Under the pieces are notes generated by a model. It searched no databases. It was not told where the DNA came from and saw nothing but the letters and a program-made list of their open reading frames with translations. 64,000 nt of DNA from Nepenthes gracilis (lineage: Eukaryota; Streptophyta; Magnoliopsida; Caryophyllales; Nepenthaceae): the NCBI GenBank assembly GCA_033239525.1, contig BSYO01000030.1, positions 3,262,850 to 3,326,849 of the forward strand, written 5' to 3'. Shown in pieces: positions 1 to 11,899 of the stretch. The position numbers and the translations under genes are program-made. Each line of letters starts with the position of its first letter. Position 1 is the stretch's first letter.

Positions 1-48
<48 letters not shown>
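1..48. repeat. (ATT)n microsatellite
   Basis: Sixteen uninterrupted ATT units at the window edge; the true length is unknown because the window starts inside it. Confidence 0.95.
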
Positions 49-50
<2 letters not shown>

Positions 51-366
51 CTTACTATTTTTAACATTTATTATTATTCATATTTATTACTGTTATTAAA
101 AATATAAATTATCTCATCATCCTTACTATAATATTTAAACTTTCAATTATATATATATATATATTTATTTAATTTTCAGTCAATAAATTTTGATACACTA
201 AGATTATCTAATATTAATTCATTTAGATTCGTTTGTAATTAATTTAATCTAACTCACTAACTAATATAAATTTAAGTTAATAGTCTAAATATTTAAACCT
301 AAAAATAATTAAAATAGTTATTAAAACTTAATTTATCAAAAATAATAAAAATATTTGGGATATTAT
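1..366 (-). mobile_element. LTR fragment, cut by window start
   Basis: AT-rich tract opening with (ATT)n and ending near 366 in a 'gggatattata' motif. Read on the minus strand this resembles the TGTAATATCC-type LTR start seen at 8500 and 24068. The same order (LTR start, AT-rich stretch, AAT/ATT microsatellite) occurs in those two LTRs, so I infer a related Ty3/gypsy LTR in minus orientation whose remainder lies left of the window. No coding capacity is visible. Confidence 0.4.
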
Positions 367-2023
367 AGTTTCGATGATGGTGCTCGTTAAACTCATCTCC
401 AACTACTAGTGGAGGGGCTTCCTTTACCTTGCTACGTGAATTGACCTCACCGGCTAAACAGTGTGGGAGTTTGAAGTTGGCACGGCACTGGCACTGGCAC
501 TGCCATGAGCCTAGATCAAAGTGTTGAACTGAAAGTAAGGGGCACATCTATCCCAGAATAGCCCTTAAGTGAAACGAGAAGAGAACCATTTTTATGAAGT
601 CAGCTCCTACTTGGTTGGAAGGAGAGAAGAAGCCCCATTTTTCCTGTAGAGTGAAGGTGGCATATGTAGGATGAGGGTTGCAAAACTTGCTTTGGGGTGC
701 ACAGCTGTGACGTTTGCTCATGCAGATTTGCTGAGCTATCTCCTCGAGAATGTCTGGGGGTTGGCATAGCAATCATGGCCTTTCTTGGGGAAGTCGGAAG
801 GTTATGTATGGCTTCTCAGGAAGACTTGCCATGTGGATGGAGGCTCTACGAATTTTGGCAGGATAGTCAAAATAGCTATCGTGGCCACTTCATGACAAGT
901 ATAGTAATCATAACCTTTTTTGGAAAATGTTGGAGGGCCATGCTTGCCATTCCCAAAGGAAACGCTGCACAGGTGGGTATCTCATAAATATTCACTAAGC
1001 TTTGGGCTAGGAGGAGACTTCATCAGGTTATCTATCTACTACAATTCAGACTCGGGGTTAGCTCATGGTATTAGACCCATTACTAGCCCCTTATGCTTTG
1101 AGGTTTAAAATTTCAATCCTTGGCATGTAATGATGGGACGTCGCCATATAGGCCCATATATCCTGTAAATTTTTTCTATGTTCAAAAGGATATAGTTCCG
1201 ATTCAATTTTTGGTCACTGGAGATTCTCTTGTGAGGGTGATGTTCTGGTGTCAGCGTAATTTCCTCTATTTAATACTGGTCAATCTCCTCCTTTGGCTAT
1301 GAATGGAGGGACTCTTGATACCTCATATTACGAATTTTCTTCACTAGTCGAGTGGTGTGAGAGTTCAAAGTTGGTATGAAGCCTATACAACCACGAGCGA
1401 TATTGGCTGAGATTCTTGCCCAAAATTCAAAGCTGAAGCTGAGGATGTGTTTGAAGTATCCCTTAGTTTCCTCTTTTAGTGTTTACCTGCACAAAGGTCG
1501 ATTGGACCACTGTAGTTGGGTCATTATTCCATACATTTTTGTTTCATTCTATGTCATATGTATATTGTTGAAAGCTTGTACTTTATAGAAGGAATTGATG
1601 TGTGGAACTATCAAACAATGCTTATTCTTGCATTGCATGGTTTCAATGTTCTTAAATGATGTGGATGATTGGAGCACTTGAATGCAGCCTTCTATCACTT
1701 GATGTATTGTGATCGGACAATCTAAACCACTGGCAACTCGGTCTTTTGGCAATCCTAAGTCATGGCAGTTCATCCTAAGCACTTGGCTAGGAAGTAAGCC
1801 AATCAGATCATCCTTGAGCCTGCCAAGTTTGTGCGTCGTTAGTTCATAGTTTTGGAAAGTAGCATTCCAAGGCTGCTAGCTGTCAGTAGGCTGCGCGGGC
1901 AGCAGAGCTATTGTGTGGGAAATGTAACGTCTGTGAGTTGGTTATTCCTGGTTGACAAGTTTCCGGAAGCTAAGGTTATGTTAAGTCAGGAGTGAGTCGT
2001 CAACTTTGACTATGAGTTGTTTA
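367..2023. other. Non-coding, probably decayed TE
   Basis: No recognisable gene. Open frames here are short and match no family I know. By position it lies between the minus-strand gypsy integrase remnant and an LTR-like end, so it may be the 3' untranslated part of that element, but this is inference. Confidence 0.4.
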
Positions 2024-2470
2024 AGTCTTAGGCAAGATTCAAGAGATCACAGAGGAAAAACCTTGGATTTGGGATTGGATTGTCTCATTGTGAGGATGCA
2101 CTTTTAGAGTGAGTGCTGCTACCGCCGAGGTTTTAGAGTCATGAGGAGGCCGCTAGCATCTACCATGAATTTTCTGTGTCTTAGGTGAGATCCAAGAGCT
2201 CACAGAAAAAAAATCTCAGGCTCTAGATCAGATCACTTTGCTGCGAGAAAGTGCTTAGGGAGGGGGTGGCTAGAGGGATGAAGAGTTGAGTGTGCACTGC
2301 TAGTGCCGAGGCTCCAAAGTCACAAGTGGGCAGCTAGCATCGATCGTGAGCTATCCGAGTCTTAGATGAGATCTAAGAGCTCACAGAGGAAAGATCTAGG
2401 GCTATGGATTGAATCGCTTTACTGCAATGACGCACTTTGGGAGCAGAGCAGCAACTTGCTGACTTCTAGA
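2024..2470. repeat. Three degenerate tandem units of about 155-185 bp
   Basis: The phrase 'gtcttagg.gagat.caagag.tcacag' recurs at about 2024, 2179 and 2362, each followed by related text containing 'gccgaggt/ct' and 'gctagcatc'. This makes two full and one partial unit. It sits just downstream, in minus-strand sense, of the gypsy integrase remnant, so it may belong to that element's 3' region. Confidence 0.65.
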
Positions 2471-2588
2471 ACAATTGTTCTTCAAGCGGCAACTTAGACT
2501 GTGCTGGTAAATCTAGGCAGAAAGTGACAGCATCCACTCGTTCTACGATGCGGAAAGGACCATAAAACCGTTTGGCTAGTTTGTTGGT

Positions 2589-2942
2589 CTATCGTTTTTC
2601 CACTGAAGTTTGACGGTATGGCTGCAGGTGCACATGGACGGAATCTCTAATCTGAAATTCCCTTTTGGTCCGGTGAGAATTTGCTTGCTGTTTCATCCGA
2701 AGTTGTGCTTGCTGTAAGTTGGCTTTGAGGATGCTCAGAACAGTTGTTCGGGCAGATAGCAACTCGTCAACTGAGGCATGGGAGAGGTGCCATGAACATA
2801 GTTGAGCAATGTTAAGGGCAGCCGCCCGTGTACTGCTTTGAATGGCCTCATCTTTATTGAAGAATGCTAGGCCATGTTGTAGTTTCATTCGGCCCAGGGT
2901 TAGTATTGAACCCACGAAGAAGGAAGTCCAGTTGCGAAACAA
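2589..2942 (-). pseudogene. Gypsy integrase C-terminal remnant
   Basis: The minus strand translates to a piece with 'LQQAQLRMKQQANSHR' and 'VHVHLQPYRQTSV'. This is the typical post-catalytic part of plant Ty3/gypsy integrases (K-x-Q-x-RMK..AD..HR..F..GD.V.VKLQPYRQ.SV). It stays open for about 117 codons but lacks the catalytic core, so it is a pseudogene fragment. Confidence 0.85.
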
Positions 2943-3163
2943 CGTAAGTAGTCCTAGAGGTATCGGTTTACAACTTCTGTTTGTCCATCCGATTGTAGAT
3001 GGTATGCGCTACTGGTGGATAGTTGGGTCCCCTGCAGTTTAAAGAGTTCCTTCCAGAATAGGCTTATGAAAATGGGATCTCAATAGGAGACTATATATGT
3101 AGGGAATCCATGCAATCTACAAATATCTTTAACAAATATTTCCACAAGTTGAACTGCTGAAAA

Positions 3164-3631
3164 CTAGGCTTCCAACGCAGAGAAATGAGTGCATTTGGAA
3201 AGTTGATCCACGACCACCATTATAACTGATTTGCCACGAGAGGGAGGTAGATGAGTAATAAAGTCCATGGAGATGGATTCCCAGATGTGCCCCTCCTGGA
3301 GTAGTATGGCCCTTATGCTTTGTCTGGATGCATCGGTTTGGACCGCGAAGGCCTTGGTAAAATCTGGCAGGGCAAGCACTGAAGTGGAAGTGAGAGCGGC
3401 TTTGAGTGAGGCAAATGCCTGTGCTGCCTTAGCTGTCCAGACGAACGCATTTTTGTGCAGCAATTGGGTCAATGGAGCTGAAATCTGAGCGTACCGGTGC
3501 GCAAAATGTCCATAGTAGCCTGCTAGCTCTAGGAACCCGCACAGTTGAGTCACATTGGCCGGTGGTGGCCAAGTTTGGACAGCAATTGGATGGATCGACA
3601 ACGACACCCTGCTCTGAAATAACATGGCCAA
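3164..3631 (-). pseudogene. Gypsy RNase H-integrase remnant with internal deletion
   Basis: The minus strand encodes the end of the RT ('LCGFLELAGYYGHF', 'PLTQLL', 'FVWTAKAAQAF'), the RNase H start ('FAVQTDAS..AI..LLQEG'), then jumps straight to integrase ('WESISMDFITHLPPSRGKS', 'VVVDQLSKCTHF'). Most of RNase H and the N-terminal part of integrase are missing, yet the frame stays open through the junction near 3300. Confidence 0.85.
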
Positions 3632-4080
3632 GATAAGATAGTATAATTCGTCCGAACTCGCACTTGGACTGCTTCACAAAACATGAATTCGTCTGGAGAA
3701 TATGAAAAACTTGGGCTAGGTGTTGGAGATGGGGCTCCTAGGAGGGGTTTTAAACCAGAATGTCATCGAAAAAAACCAACATGGACCGAGGAAGCACAGT
3801 TCACAAGATCTCATTTATTTCTAATTGGATCGCAAACCAAGTTTGGAGAATATCCGAGTACCAGCCAACTCATCTAACAGCTCATCCACTGTGGAAATTG
3901 GAAATTGATCCTTCACCGTAATGACATTAAGGGCCTAGTAGTCCACATAGAACCGCTAGCTCTCGTCACGTTTCTTGACAAGCAAAACGGGAGATGAAAA
4001 GGGGCTCGTGCTGGGGCGAATGATTCCTTTCTCAAGCATATTTTGGATCATATGTTCCATTTCAACCTTTTGGTAGTGTG
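3632..4080 (-). pseudogene. Gypsy reverse transcriptase core remnant
   Basis: In shifting frames the minus strand reads '[20 protein letters not shown]', 'VKKRDES.RFYVDY.ALN', '[20 protein letters not shown]', the catalytic 'FFDDILV' (about 3750-3776) and 'SKCEFG..LSYLGHVIS'. Stops replace conserved residues in the 'RFYVDYRALN' block and just after FFDDILV. This is the polymerase core of a Ty3/gypsy RT and is not translatable. Confidence 0.85.
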
Positions 4081-4425
4081 TTTGCATATGCTGTATAGGA
4101 TATTATGTCTGAGGTTACTATTGCTACCCTGTTTGGTGTGGTTGCATTTCTAGGACATGCTACCATGACCACGTTGCTTCATCTTTGGTTGTCTTGGGAA
4201 CCTTGTTGTTTTTGTTACCCATGTTTGATCTTGGCCATTGGGTAGAGTCTTTGGATGTGGAAGATTTAATCTTTTTTTCTTTTCATGAATTGTGTCGTGT
4301 GTTCGGAGGATTTCCTAACCTCTATGTTCTACACTCAAGTTAGTCTAACACTTGGTGATAGAATATAAGCATTTGTAATTTTTTTTCATCTTAATAAAAT
4401 TTACTTACCAAAAAAGGAAAGTATG
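4081..4425 (+). mobile_element. LINE-like 3' end inserted in gypsy RT
   Basis: The flanking gypsy frame breaks at 'PY.CPYFP' on the right and resumes at '[13 protein letters not shown]' on the left, so about 345 bp is an insertion. It ends on the + strand with a T-rich run, 'aataaaatttacttacc' and six A's, as plant L1 LINE tails do. No protein is recognisable; a 5'-truncated LINE or other polyadenylated retrocopy fits best. No clear target-site duplication was found. Confidence 0.55.
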
Positions 4426-4690
4426 GGCACCGATAGGGTTTAACATTCTCAGGTTCGGAGTTTGGCTTTAATGGTATGCGGTGATCAGTGGCCCAACGAG
4501 GAGGTAGGCCGCAGGTAGAGAAAATACCCCTGCGAATGTGGAGAGGAGTTGTTGAAGTGCTGTGTGGTGGAAGGAACGTCCACGGGTATGAGGTCTATGG
4601 AGAGTGAGAACTCCTCCTGGTGGCTCAATGTGGTTTCTAGCATGGGTGTAACTATCAGGTGGTAATAGGTGGCGGCTGCTCTAGTTATTT
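4426..4690 (-). pseudogene. Gypsy RT N-terminal remnant
   Basis: The minus strand reads 'LPPRWATDHRIPLKPNSEP' then 'VKPYRCPYFP', matching the conserved LPP..DH.I.L.PG..PVN.RPYRYP block that opens Ty3/gypsy reverse transcriptases. The LINE-like insertion at 4081-4425 separates it from the rest of the RT. Confidence 0.75.
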
Positions 4691-4694
4691 CACT

Positions 4695-5116
4695 TCACCT
4701 CAATTGTCCCAGAGTCACTGCAGATATAGTGGCAGATTGCAACCCGCATAAAGTGAGCCATGTACCGGCATGGTTAAAGCTCATCCACAATGCCTTATAG
4801 TCCAATAATATAGGACCAATCGTAGCTAGCCATTGAACCCCAAAGATTGCATCTGCTCCATAAATCGGCAACACGTATAGGTCCACATGAAATTTGGATT
4901 GGTCCAGAGATACTAGAGTGTCTGAGCATATTCCTTGCAATGTAATGAGTCTCCATTGCCCACCGTGACGTTAAGGTGTTGGGACGGCTGAATAGGTAAC
5001 CTCAAGTTTTTAGCCACCCGGGTTTGGAGGAAGTTATGGGTGGAGATGCTGTCCACCAAGATGATGACAAGCCATCCGACAATTTGGCCTTGCAAACCGT
5101 AATATGGATGGAACAA
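4695..5116 (-). pseudogene. Gypsy aspartic protease remnant
   Basis: Two overlapping frames give 'IILVDSISTHNFL', the counterpart of the LVDSGSTHNF active-site block with the glycine replaced, followed by 'DLYVLPIYGADAIFGVQWLA' and 'GPILLDYKALWMSF', typical of plant gypsy proteases. A frameshift near 4915-4940 separates the halves. Confidence 0.8.
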
Positions 5117-6022
5117 AATGACCCCCAGAGCATGAAGGTAGATGGTGGGAGTGGTGACCTATAGGTTTAATTGTGGTTTTGCTTCAAGAGGATCTTGAAG
5201 TTTAGATCTTGTCATATAGAAGGCAGCGATTGTCAATTTCTGTTCCGCTGGTGTAAGGTGAAAATGAAAAAATCATTCAATTTGAAACTACCATCCGAGC
5301 ACATTGTCTTCGAAAAAAAAAGAAATTTAGAGTTTGGATAAGTGTACGGACAGTGCGGACTGGAAGTCTGGTGGCACATGTGGAGAAATAGTTAGGGTTT
5401 GCATAGGTGGCGAGGGATTTGTAGTTGGGGTCGCCATAAACACAGGTGGAGTAGGAAGTAAGGGGGGATTGACAGATGATCTAGGTCGAGCTTTGATTCG
5501 AGCTATGGAATGAAAAATATCAGATAGGGGTTTTTGTAAATATTCATTAATGGAGGCGTTTGAAGCAATACCTTCAGAGTGATATTATAAAGTGACGGCA
5601 AAACTCTCCAATTGTTGTTGTAGAGCAATTGTCATTTCCTTGAGCCTAGAGATCGATTCCTCCAAGGATTTGTACCACGTTATTATGCCCTCCACCATGG
5701 TCTTAATGAGAGCACCAATGATCCGAGGTAGGCCAATGAGCCGAGGTGATGAGAAGGATAAGGGAGGGGAAGTTCTGGCCGAGGTGTGAAGGGGATGAGA
5801 GTCAGACCGAGATTTGAGAGAGATCGAGAGAAAGAGGAGAGAGAGACAAGAAAGTAGGGATAAGAAATAGATGAGTAATATCTTCCTTCTTCTACCCAGC
5901 ACAGTCATGGGCTTTATACAATAAGTTGGCACGTGTGGCCCATGTTCAATTATTAACACTATAACAAATTCAGCTATAACAAATAGTGCATGTGTGTGTG
6001 GAGAATATTCACTATTAAACAA
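5117..6022 (-). pseudogene. Gypsy gag-like region, decayed
   Basis: This lies between the protease and the probable 5' LTR, where gag belongs. The minus strand contains a helical stretch 'MVEGIITWYKSLEESISRLKEM' and 'ALQQQLESF' resembling gag N-termini. No CCHC knuckle is readable. The call rests mainly on position. Confidence 0.5.
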
Positions 6023-6364
6023 CTCAATCAGGAGGAAACTTATGTAATCAGTTCATGTGGATAAAAATAATAATTCTAGTCATGAACTAAATGTAATCGC
6101 GGAACTTGAGCCGTGGTTGGATAGTCCGGTTGTTCCTTCGTGTAGTTGTGGTTGGTTTCACAAGTATGATGAATCGAGTTTCCTATTGAAAATCTGGCAG
6201 AGTTCCGGCAGAAAAACGACCGCCAAACAAATACAAAACCTGTATGTTAACCCTATGCAATAGATATACAACCACAACATATCAAAACTCCATCCAAATA
6301 AACTCCAACATCCAGACAAACACAAACTAACCAACACAGGATTCTAAATCTGCCACAATTATTT

Positions 6365-8232
6365 TGTCGCTCCAATGTTATGTTCCCAAACATAATATTA
6401 GACACAAAGAGATGCCACTAGGTATCTGAAATAAATCATTATAACTTGCGGAAGCATATACATATACATCCATGCACAGCGGACAATACTATCTGATCAT
6501 CCATCTTTTTACAATACACACTAACAAATCCAATATAAATAAATAAATAAATAAATAAATATATATATATATCCTTTCATAAAGTGTACAAATCCACAAA
6601 AACGCTAAGTTTTCGATAAGATCTTCCAAGTCCCGCGGCTAGCCATCTTCTAGCTTCTACTTCATCTCGTCGAGTGCAAGCCTGTGCTAATCTAAAGGAA
6701 GAAAAAAGTAGTTAGGAGTGAGTCTAAAGTTTAGCAGTGCACAATATAGCAAAAATATAAACAGTATACTCAATATAAACCAAAAGGAAGGAAATAGGAA
6801 CATGATATATAATGTGTAATGTGAAACATGATCAAATATGTTTTTAGAATATAAATAATTTTTTCTTTTTTTATCTTTGATTTTTTTTAGGTTCTAATAT
6901 ATGGATAAATCTTCATTATCTTTTCGGATCTGAACTAATGGGTCTCACTAGCCAAAGGAGTAGACAATCGAGGAAAGGATGTGTATATATCCAACACATT
7001 CTAAGGTATTGTCATGATATCTCAATTTTAATATCCTGTGGTGGATGGTATATTTTTCGTAAATATACAAAGATAGATAATAGATACGCCACTAGAGTGT
7101 CTCCCGTGGTTAAGAAGCATTCCTCGATAAATTGCTGAAGTATCCTAAGGCATGCCATGGAATACTACCTTCATAAATACAAATCATTATTTTAGATTTT
7201 AGAATTATTTATTCTTTAAGGAATGTCCACCAGATTCTTATATAGAGTTCTCACTCTTTAGAGAACGGATTATAAGATATAATAGATTGTGGAGCCACTT
7301 AAAAACTTTACATATCTTGCAAAATTCATATATATATATACAAATACAAAAAATTATTTCTCATACTTTAAATCTTCAGATGACTTCAATTATATGCATA
7401 ATTTAACATGATGCATGAAAGAATCAGAAATCTCTTACCAAGTCGGGCCAAACAGAATTTTAGAACATCCGAATGAAATACCCTTCACAATTGGTTACAA
7501 TAATATTTTTTTGAATATATAATTAAATATATGCATATATATATAACTCATGTAACAATTAAATACAATAAAATTATGCAAATTATTGCTCATTAGTCTC
7601 GGATAAACAGTGCCCGCACAGGTGGCGTGGGTCCGTATGTGCAAAATCATACACCCAACCAGAAATTATTCACTTTCAAGATATGAGTAAATCATAATTA
7701 AAGTCCAATCATGTATAAAATTCAAATTAACCCGTTAACGTGGTCCGGGGCAGATTAGGGTTCCGACAAACGAAAGTCCATATAAAACCACCAAATCAAA
7801 TACCCAATCAATAAATTAATATGTACAAATTATTGGTAATAATATTCTAACCACAATTTAGGCAAAAGTCCCAAAAATCCATGGGTAAAAACATTCGGGC
7901 ACGAGATTATGGTTTCGGTGGAAAAATTGGCCAAAACTAGAAATTTGAACATCAAATTCACATATGTGCATACTCAAATCATGGGTAATATATAATATAA
8001 TTTTAATCGGGTATTAGAATGAGGATACCCAAAGCAAACGAAACAAAAGTATAAAAATAAAAAAGGAAGGTATGAGTGCACTTGTCTCAACTTGACATAT
8101 TATTTCTCCAACTAGCTCGAAATCAAAATTGGACCCGAGGACCTCACCTCCTTCTCTCTCTACCCTTTAGCCCTCTCTCTCTCTTTGTGAAACCCTCTGC
8201 TTCCCGCAAACCCTCTCCCCCATTTCTTCTCC

Positions 8233-8314
<82 letters not shown>

Positions 8315-8500
8315 TTCATTTCTTATATCTTAAAATTAAAATCGATATTCGGAGAACAATACGAGCGTACTTTGAGCGCCGGTCCAATTGACCCAAATAT
8401 CCCTCCAAAATTTTATAATATTTAATTAATTTTTATATGTTTAAATTATCCAAATAATAAATGATCTAAATTAAATCAAATAAAAATTTAGGATATTACA
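6365..8500 (-). mobile_element. Ty3/gypsy LTR with internal (TTA)n
   Basis: Read on the minus strand it would start TGTAATATCC at 8500 and end GGAGCGACA at 6365. Order inside: AT-rich start, AAT microsatellite, a GA-rich 'gagagagggtttgc' tract, then a 'gctaaactttagactcactcc' block near 6710-6740 like that of Tekay/Del-type LTRs. It fits as the 5' LTR of the gypsy remnant to its left. The boundaries are inferred from the TG..CA termini; I found no target-site duplication. Confidence 0.6.
8234..8312. repeat. (TTA)n microsatellite
   Basis: About 26 uninterrupted TTA units inside the LTR. Any frame across it gives a poly-Tyr or poly-Ile run that is not a protein. Confidence 0.97.
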
Positions 8501-9546
8501 AAAAGTGTGTCCCCAGGACCATGGAGGAGCCCCATAACAGATTCAATATAAAGCTCAATCACCATGAATATATCCACATTTAATATTATATTTAATTGGT
8601 AAAAATAAAAATTATATTCCTATTTTATTATTAATCAAATATTTATTTCTATATTTAGTTATTTTATTATAGAAAATTATTATTTCTGGAGGAATAAATA
8701 TTTCTCCAAATCAAAGAATAAAAAATATTAATTATTTTGATATTATTTATTCTTTATATTTATAAAATAATTATTCCTAACAATATTACTATTTTACTCA
8801 TAATATTTTTAACATTCGTACCATTATTTAAAGTTATGATTATTCTTATTATTATTATTACTACATACCAAATATTAGAAAACTAATTATTAACTTATTC
8901 ATAATTATTTCAACTGAATAACCAAATATAAAAATAATAATTTATATTCTAATCCTATTTTATTTTTTAAAAATAATTATTTTAATATTATCTTATTTTA
9001 TTCTAATAATTAAATATGCATAACTCAAAATATACAAATATAAAGTATATGCAAATGTCTTCAAAAATCATACTAAAGCCACCAAATAACAAGTAGATTA
9101 AGTAAATAACCTTTGTAATAGCATCACAAAATCGATTTTAAATCATTCTAAAACATTTTTGATGCAAATTCTATGACATGTCAAAAAATTACTCAAATGG
9201 ATAAAAAAACATCAAATCTCTAAAGAAATTATATAAAAATATTTCCCACCTGAATTGGGCCACGTCTTTATATATCGGCCATCACAATGCCCAATAAAGT
9301 GCAAATGAGGGGAGCTGCACGTGCAATGCAGTATAACACTCATCTAATCATTGAATAGGTATTGGTTTAACGATTAATATTTAATAATTTAAATAATAGA
9401 GTATATAAAGATATTTATTTATTTTTTAAAAAATATATTATAATATCTAAATATTTATATTATAAAATATTAATAATAAACACGGCATTTTTATATTTTT
9501 TTAGTTATTTTTTTTAAAAAATTAATCCTCCTACCATTGCATATGT
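8501..9546. other. AT-rich intergenic DNA
   Basis: Very AT-rich, with no open frame above about 50 codons, no recognisable domain and no clear repeat. I see nothing functional here. Confidence 0.6.
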
Positions 9547-9831
9547 TGCTAAATTAACCGTTTTCTTATATAAAGACTGAATGTGAAATAAAATTAAGAC
9601 CAACTTATGGTTTGAATATTCCAAGCCTTTAATTCCTTTAACGATGGTGTATCCTCAAAAAATCAGGTTTATGGACAAAACTAAATAACCCATAATATTT
9701 ATTAAGATAATTCCATCAATTATCTTGTGGGAAGTTATCATAGATAATTAATACAAAATGGTTATCAAATGTGAACCATTAATACTAATTGTTCAATTTT
9801 TTAAAAAAATGGAACAATTAATATTCTTTCA
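9547..9831 (-). repeat. Copia 3' LTR
   Basis: Shares with 15286-15633 the run of blocks 'aaattaaccg', 'actgaatgtg.aataaaatt', 'cttatggtttgaat', 'aattcctttaacga', 'tatttattaagataat' and 'ccat.aatactaattgtt'. The substantial divergence between the two LTRs points to an old insertion. Confidence 0.7.
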
Positions 9832-10289
9832 CTTGATTTATATTTTATTTAATGTGATAATCAAAACCCATCAATCCTTCAATATTAAGAAATAAATATA
9901 CGAATTATGGTGATAAGTTATCTATTAATGAGTATCATTAATGTATTACAATGTATCATATTCCTCAAGATACATCCGAATATGGCAACATTACTATATG
10001 AATAAACCTTATATTTATTTTTCGTCCAATAATTGATAATATTCTCAAAATAATCAACAAATGTGTATACAAAAATTTTAAAAAATATCACAAACAAATA
10101 AAAATTTTATTAGATATTATTTTTCATATAATAAAAATCACACAATGAAACTTAATCTCATTCTAGTCATATGATCCTTGAACCTCAATAGTGGCATATC
10201 TTTTGTCAAATGATCAGCGATTATTAATTTAATACTAATATACTCAATAGTAATTTTTTTCTTTTAATACGCTTCTTTATGACTAAAAA

Positions 10290-10570
10290 TTAAATGTCAA
10301 TATATTTATTTTGATTGCTACTTTTATTATTTTTAGCCAAAAAAATAGCAACTGAATTATCGCAATATATTTTTAATGTCTTTGAGATGGAATCCACCAC
10401 TCTAAATCTATATATAAAATTTTTCATCCATACACCATATTTTATACCCTCAAAATAAATAACAAACTCGGCTTTCATAGTGAAATTAGCAATCAATGTC
10501 TACTTTGCACTCCGCCAGGATACAACTCCACCGGTAAACATAAATATGTAACCTAATATTGATTTACGTG
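10290..10570 (-). pseudogene. Copia RNase H remnant
   Basis: The minus strand reads 'MKAEFVIYFEGIKYGVWMKN', then 'VVDSISKTLKIYCDNSVAIF' and 'KNNKSSNQNKYIDI'. This is the copia RNase H signature (S..MEAEF.A..EA..HGVWLRNFI ... KIYCDNSAAV ... SK.IDI). The piece of 68 codons is open but isolated. Confidence 0.88.
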
Positions 10571-11683
10571 AATCAACATATCTAGCAAAATCTGAATCGG
10601 AATATCCCATACTTCTAGATTGTCGATCCATCTATATGTAAGTTTGTAGTCATTGAAACTTTAGAGGTACCTTATCACTTTCTTAGCAACTTTTCAATAA
10701 TTTATACCTAGATTATTCTAAAATTTTTTCGATATTTCAATTGCAAAGGCGATATCAGGTCTTGTACATACCTAAACATATATAAAACTTCCAACGGTGG
10801 AAGCATATGGAATATTTTTTATTTGTTTTCATTTAAAAGTATTTTTCAGGCATTAATTCAAATTGAACATATCACCCTTCACAATAGGTGCTACACTTGG
10901 TGAATAATATTTCATTCAAAATTTTTACAAAATTTTGTTGATGTAGGTCTTCTTAGACAAATTTAAAATATCTTTTAGTATGTCTCGATGAATCTTAATT
11001 CCAATGACTTAAGATGAATCGTCAATATCTTTCATTTTAAATTTATTAGAGTGAAATTATTTTACCTTATATAGTAAACTCTTATCATTAGATGCAAGTA
11101 AAAAATATCGTCTATATACAAAATAAAGAAATAAATTTTACTTTCACTGACCTTCTGATATATACATTGATCCAAAATATTTTTTAAAATTAAATGAAGA
11201 GATAATATCATTAAATTTTAAATAGCATTGATGGGAGGCTTATTTCATTCTATATATGGACTTATTGAGCTTGTATACCAATTGCTCACCATCACTAGAG
11301 GAGAATCATTCTAATTATTTTATATAAACCTCTTCCTCCAGGTCATCGTTTAAAAATATTATTTTTACATCAATTTATTATAATTTTATATCAAAATGAG
11401 CAACTAATATCAAAATAATGTGAAGAGAATCTTCCTTAGATATAGGAGAAAAGATTTTCTTATAATTAATTTCTTCCTTTTGAGTAAATATTTTAGTAAC
11501 GAATCTTACTTTATATCTTTTAATATTACCTAATAAGTCATTTTTTGTCTTAAAAAGTTCTTTATACCCTATGACTTTTATCCCTTTAGGCAACTCAATA
11601 AGATCATAAACTTCATTACTATTTATAAAATTCATCTCTTTTTTCATAATATTAGACCATAATTTTGATTCATTACAACTCAT
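10571..11683 (-). pseudogene. Copia reverse transcriptase remnant
   Basis: At 11378-11683 the minus strand has 'EMNFINSNEVYDLIELPKGI', 'KTKNDLLGNIKRYKVRFV' and 'FTQKEEINYKKIFSPISKED', the opening of a copia RT. The catalytic block 'FILYIDDIF' (usual form LYVDD) lies at about 11096-11130. Frameshifts separate these parts. Confidence 0.85.
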
Positions 11684-11899
11684 AGCATGTGAAAATATTT
11701 CAAGATCATTTTTTACTATATTATTGTAATTAGACTCCTATAGATATACAATACATTCACTAAAAATTGTTGATCTTCTCATTCTCGTAGACCTTCTCAA
11801 TATTGTATCAACATTCTTAATAAAAGTATATTATATAACTATTTTAAGTAAAATCCGAATATCATGATCAATTGGTATAATATCAGTATTTTATGAAAT

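Larger units (their letters stand above)
2471..6364 (-). mobile_element. Decayed Ty3/gypsy retrotransposon, internal region
   Basis: Read from 6022 leftwards the minus strand gives gag-like sequence, aspartic protease, reverse transcriptase (RT), RNase H and integrase remnants in canonical gypsy order (integrase after RT/RNase H). All frames are broken by stops and frameshifts. A LINE-like insertion (about 4081-4425) splits the RT, and the stretch between RNase H and integrase is deleted. The LTR at 6365-8500 is in the right place and orientation to be its 5' LTR. The residues look chromovirus-like, but I did not identify a chromodomain. Confidence 0.8.

Noticed and set aside
8076..8333. Frame ending in a poly-Tyr run
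   Set aside because: Translation of the (TTA)n microsatellite in an LTR.
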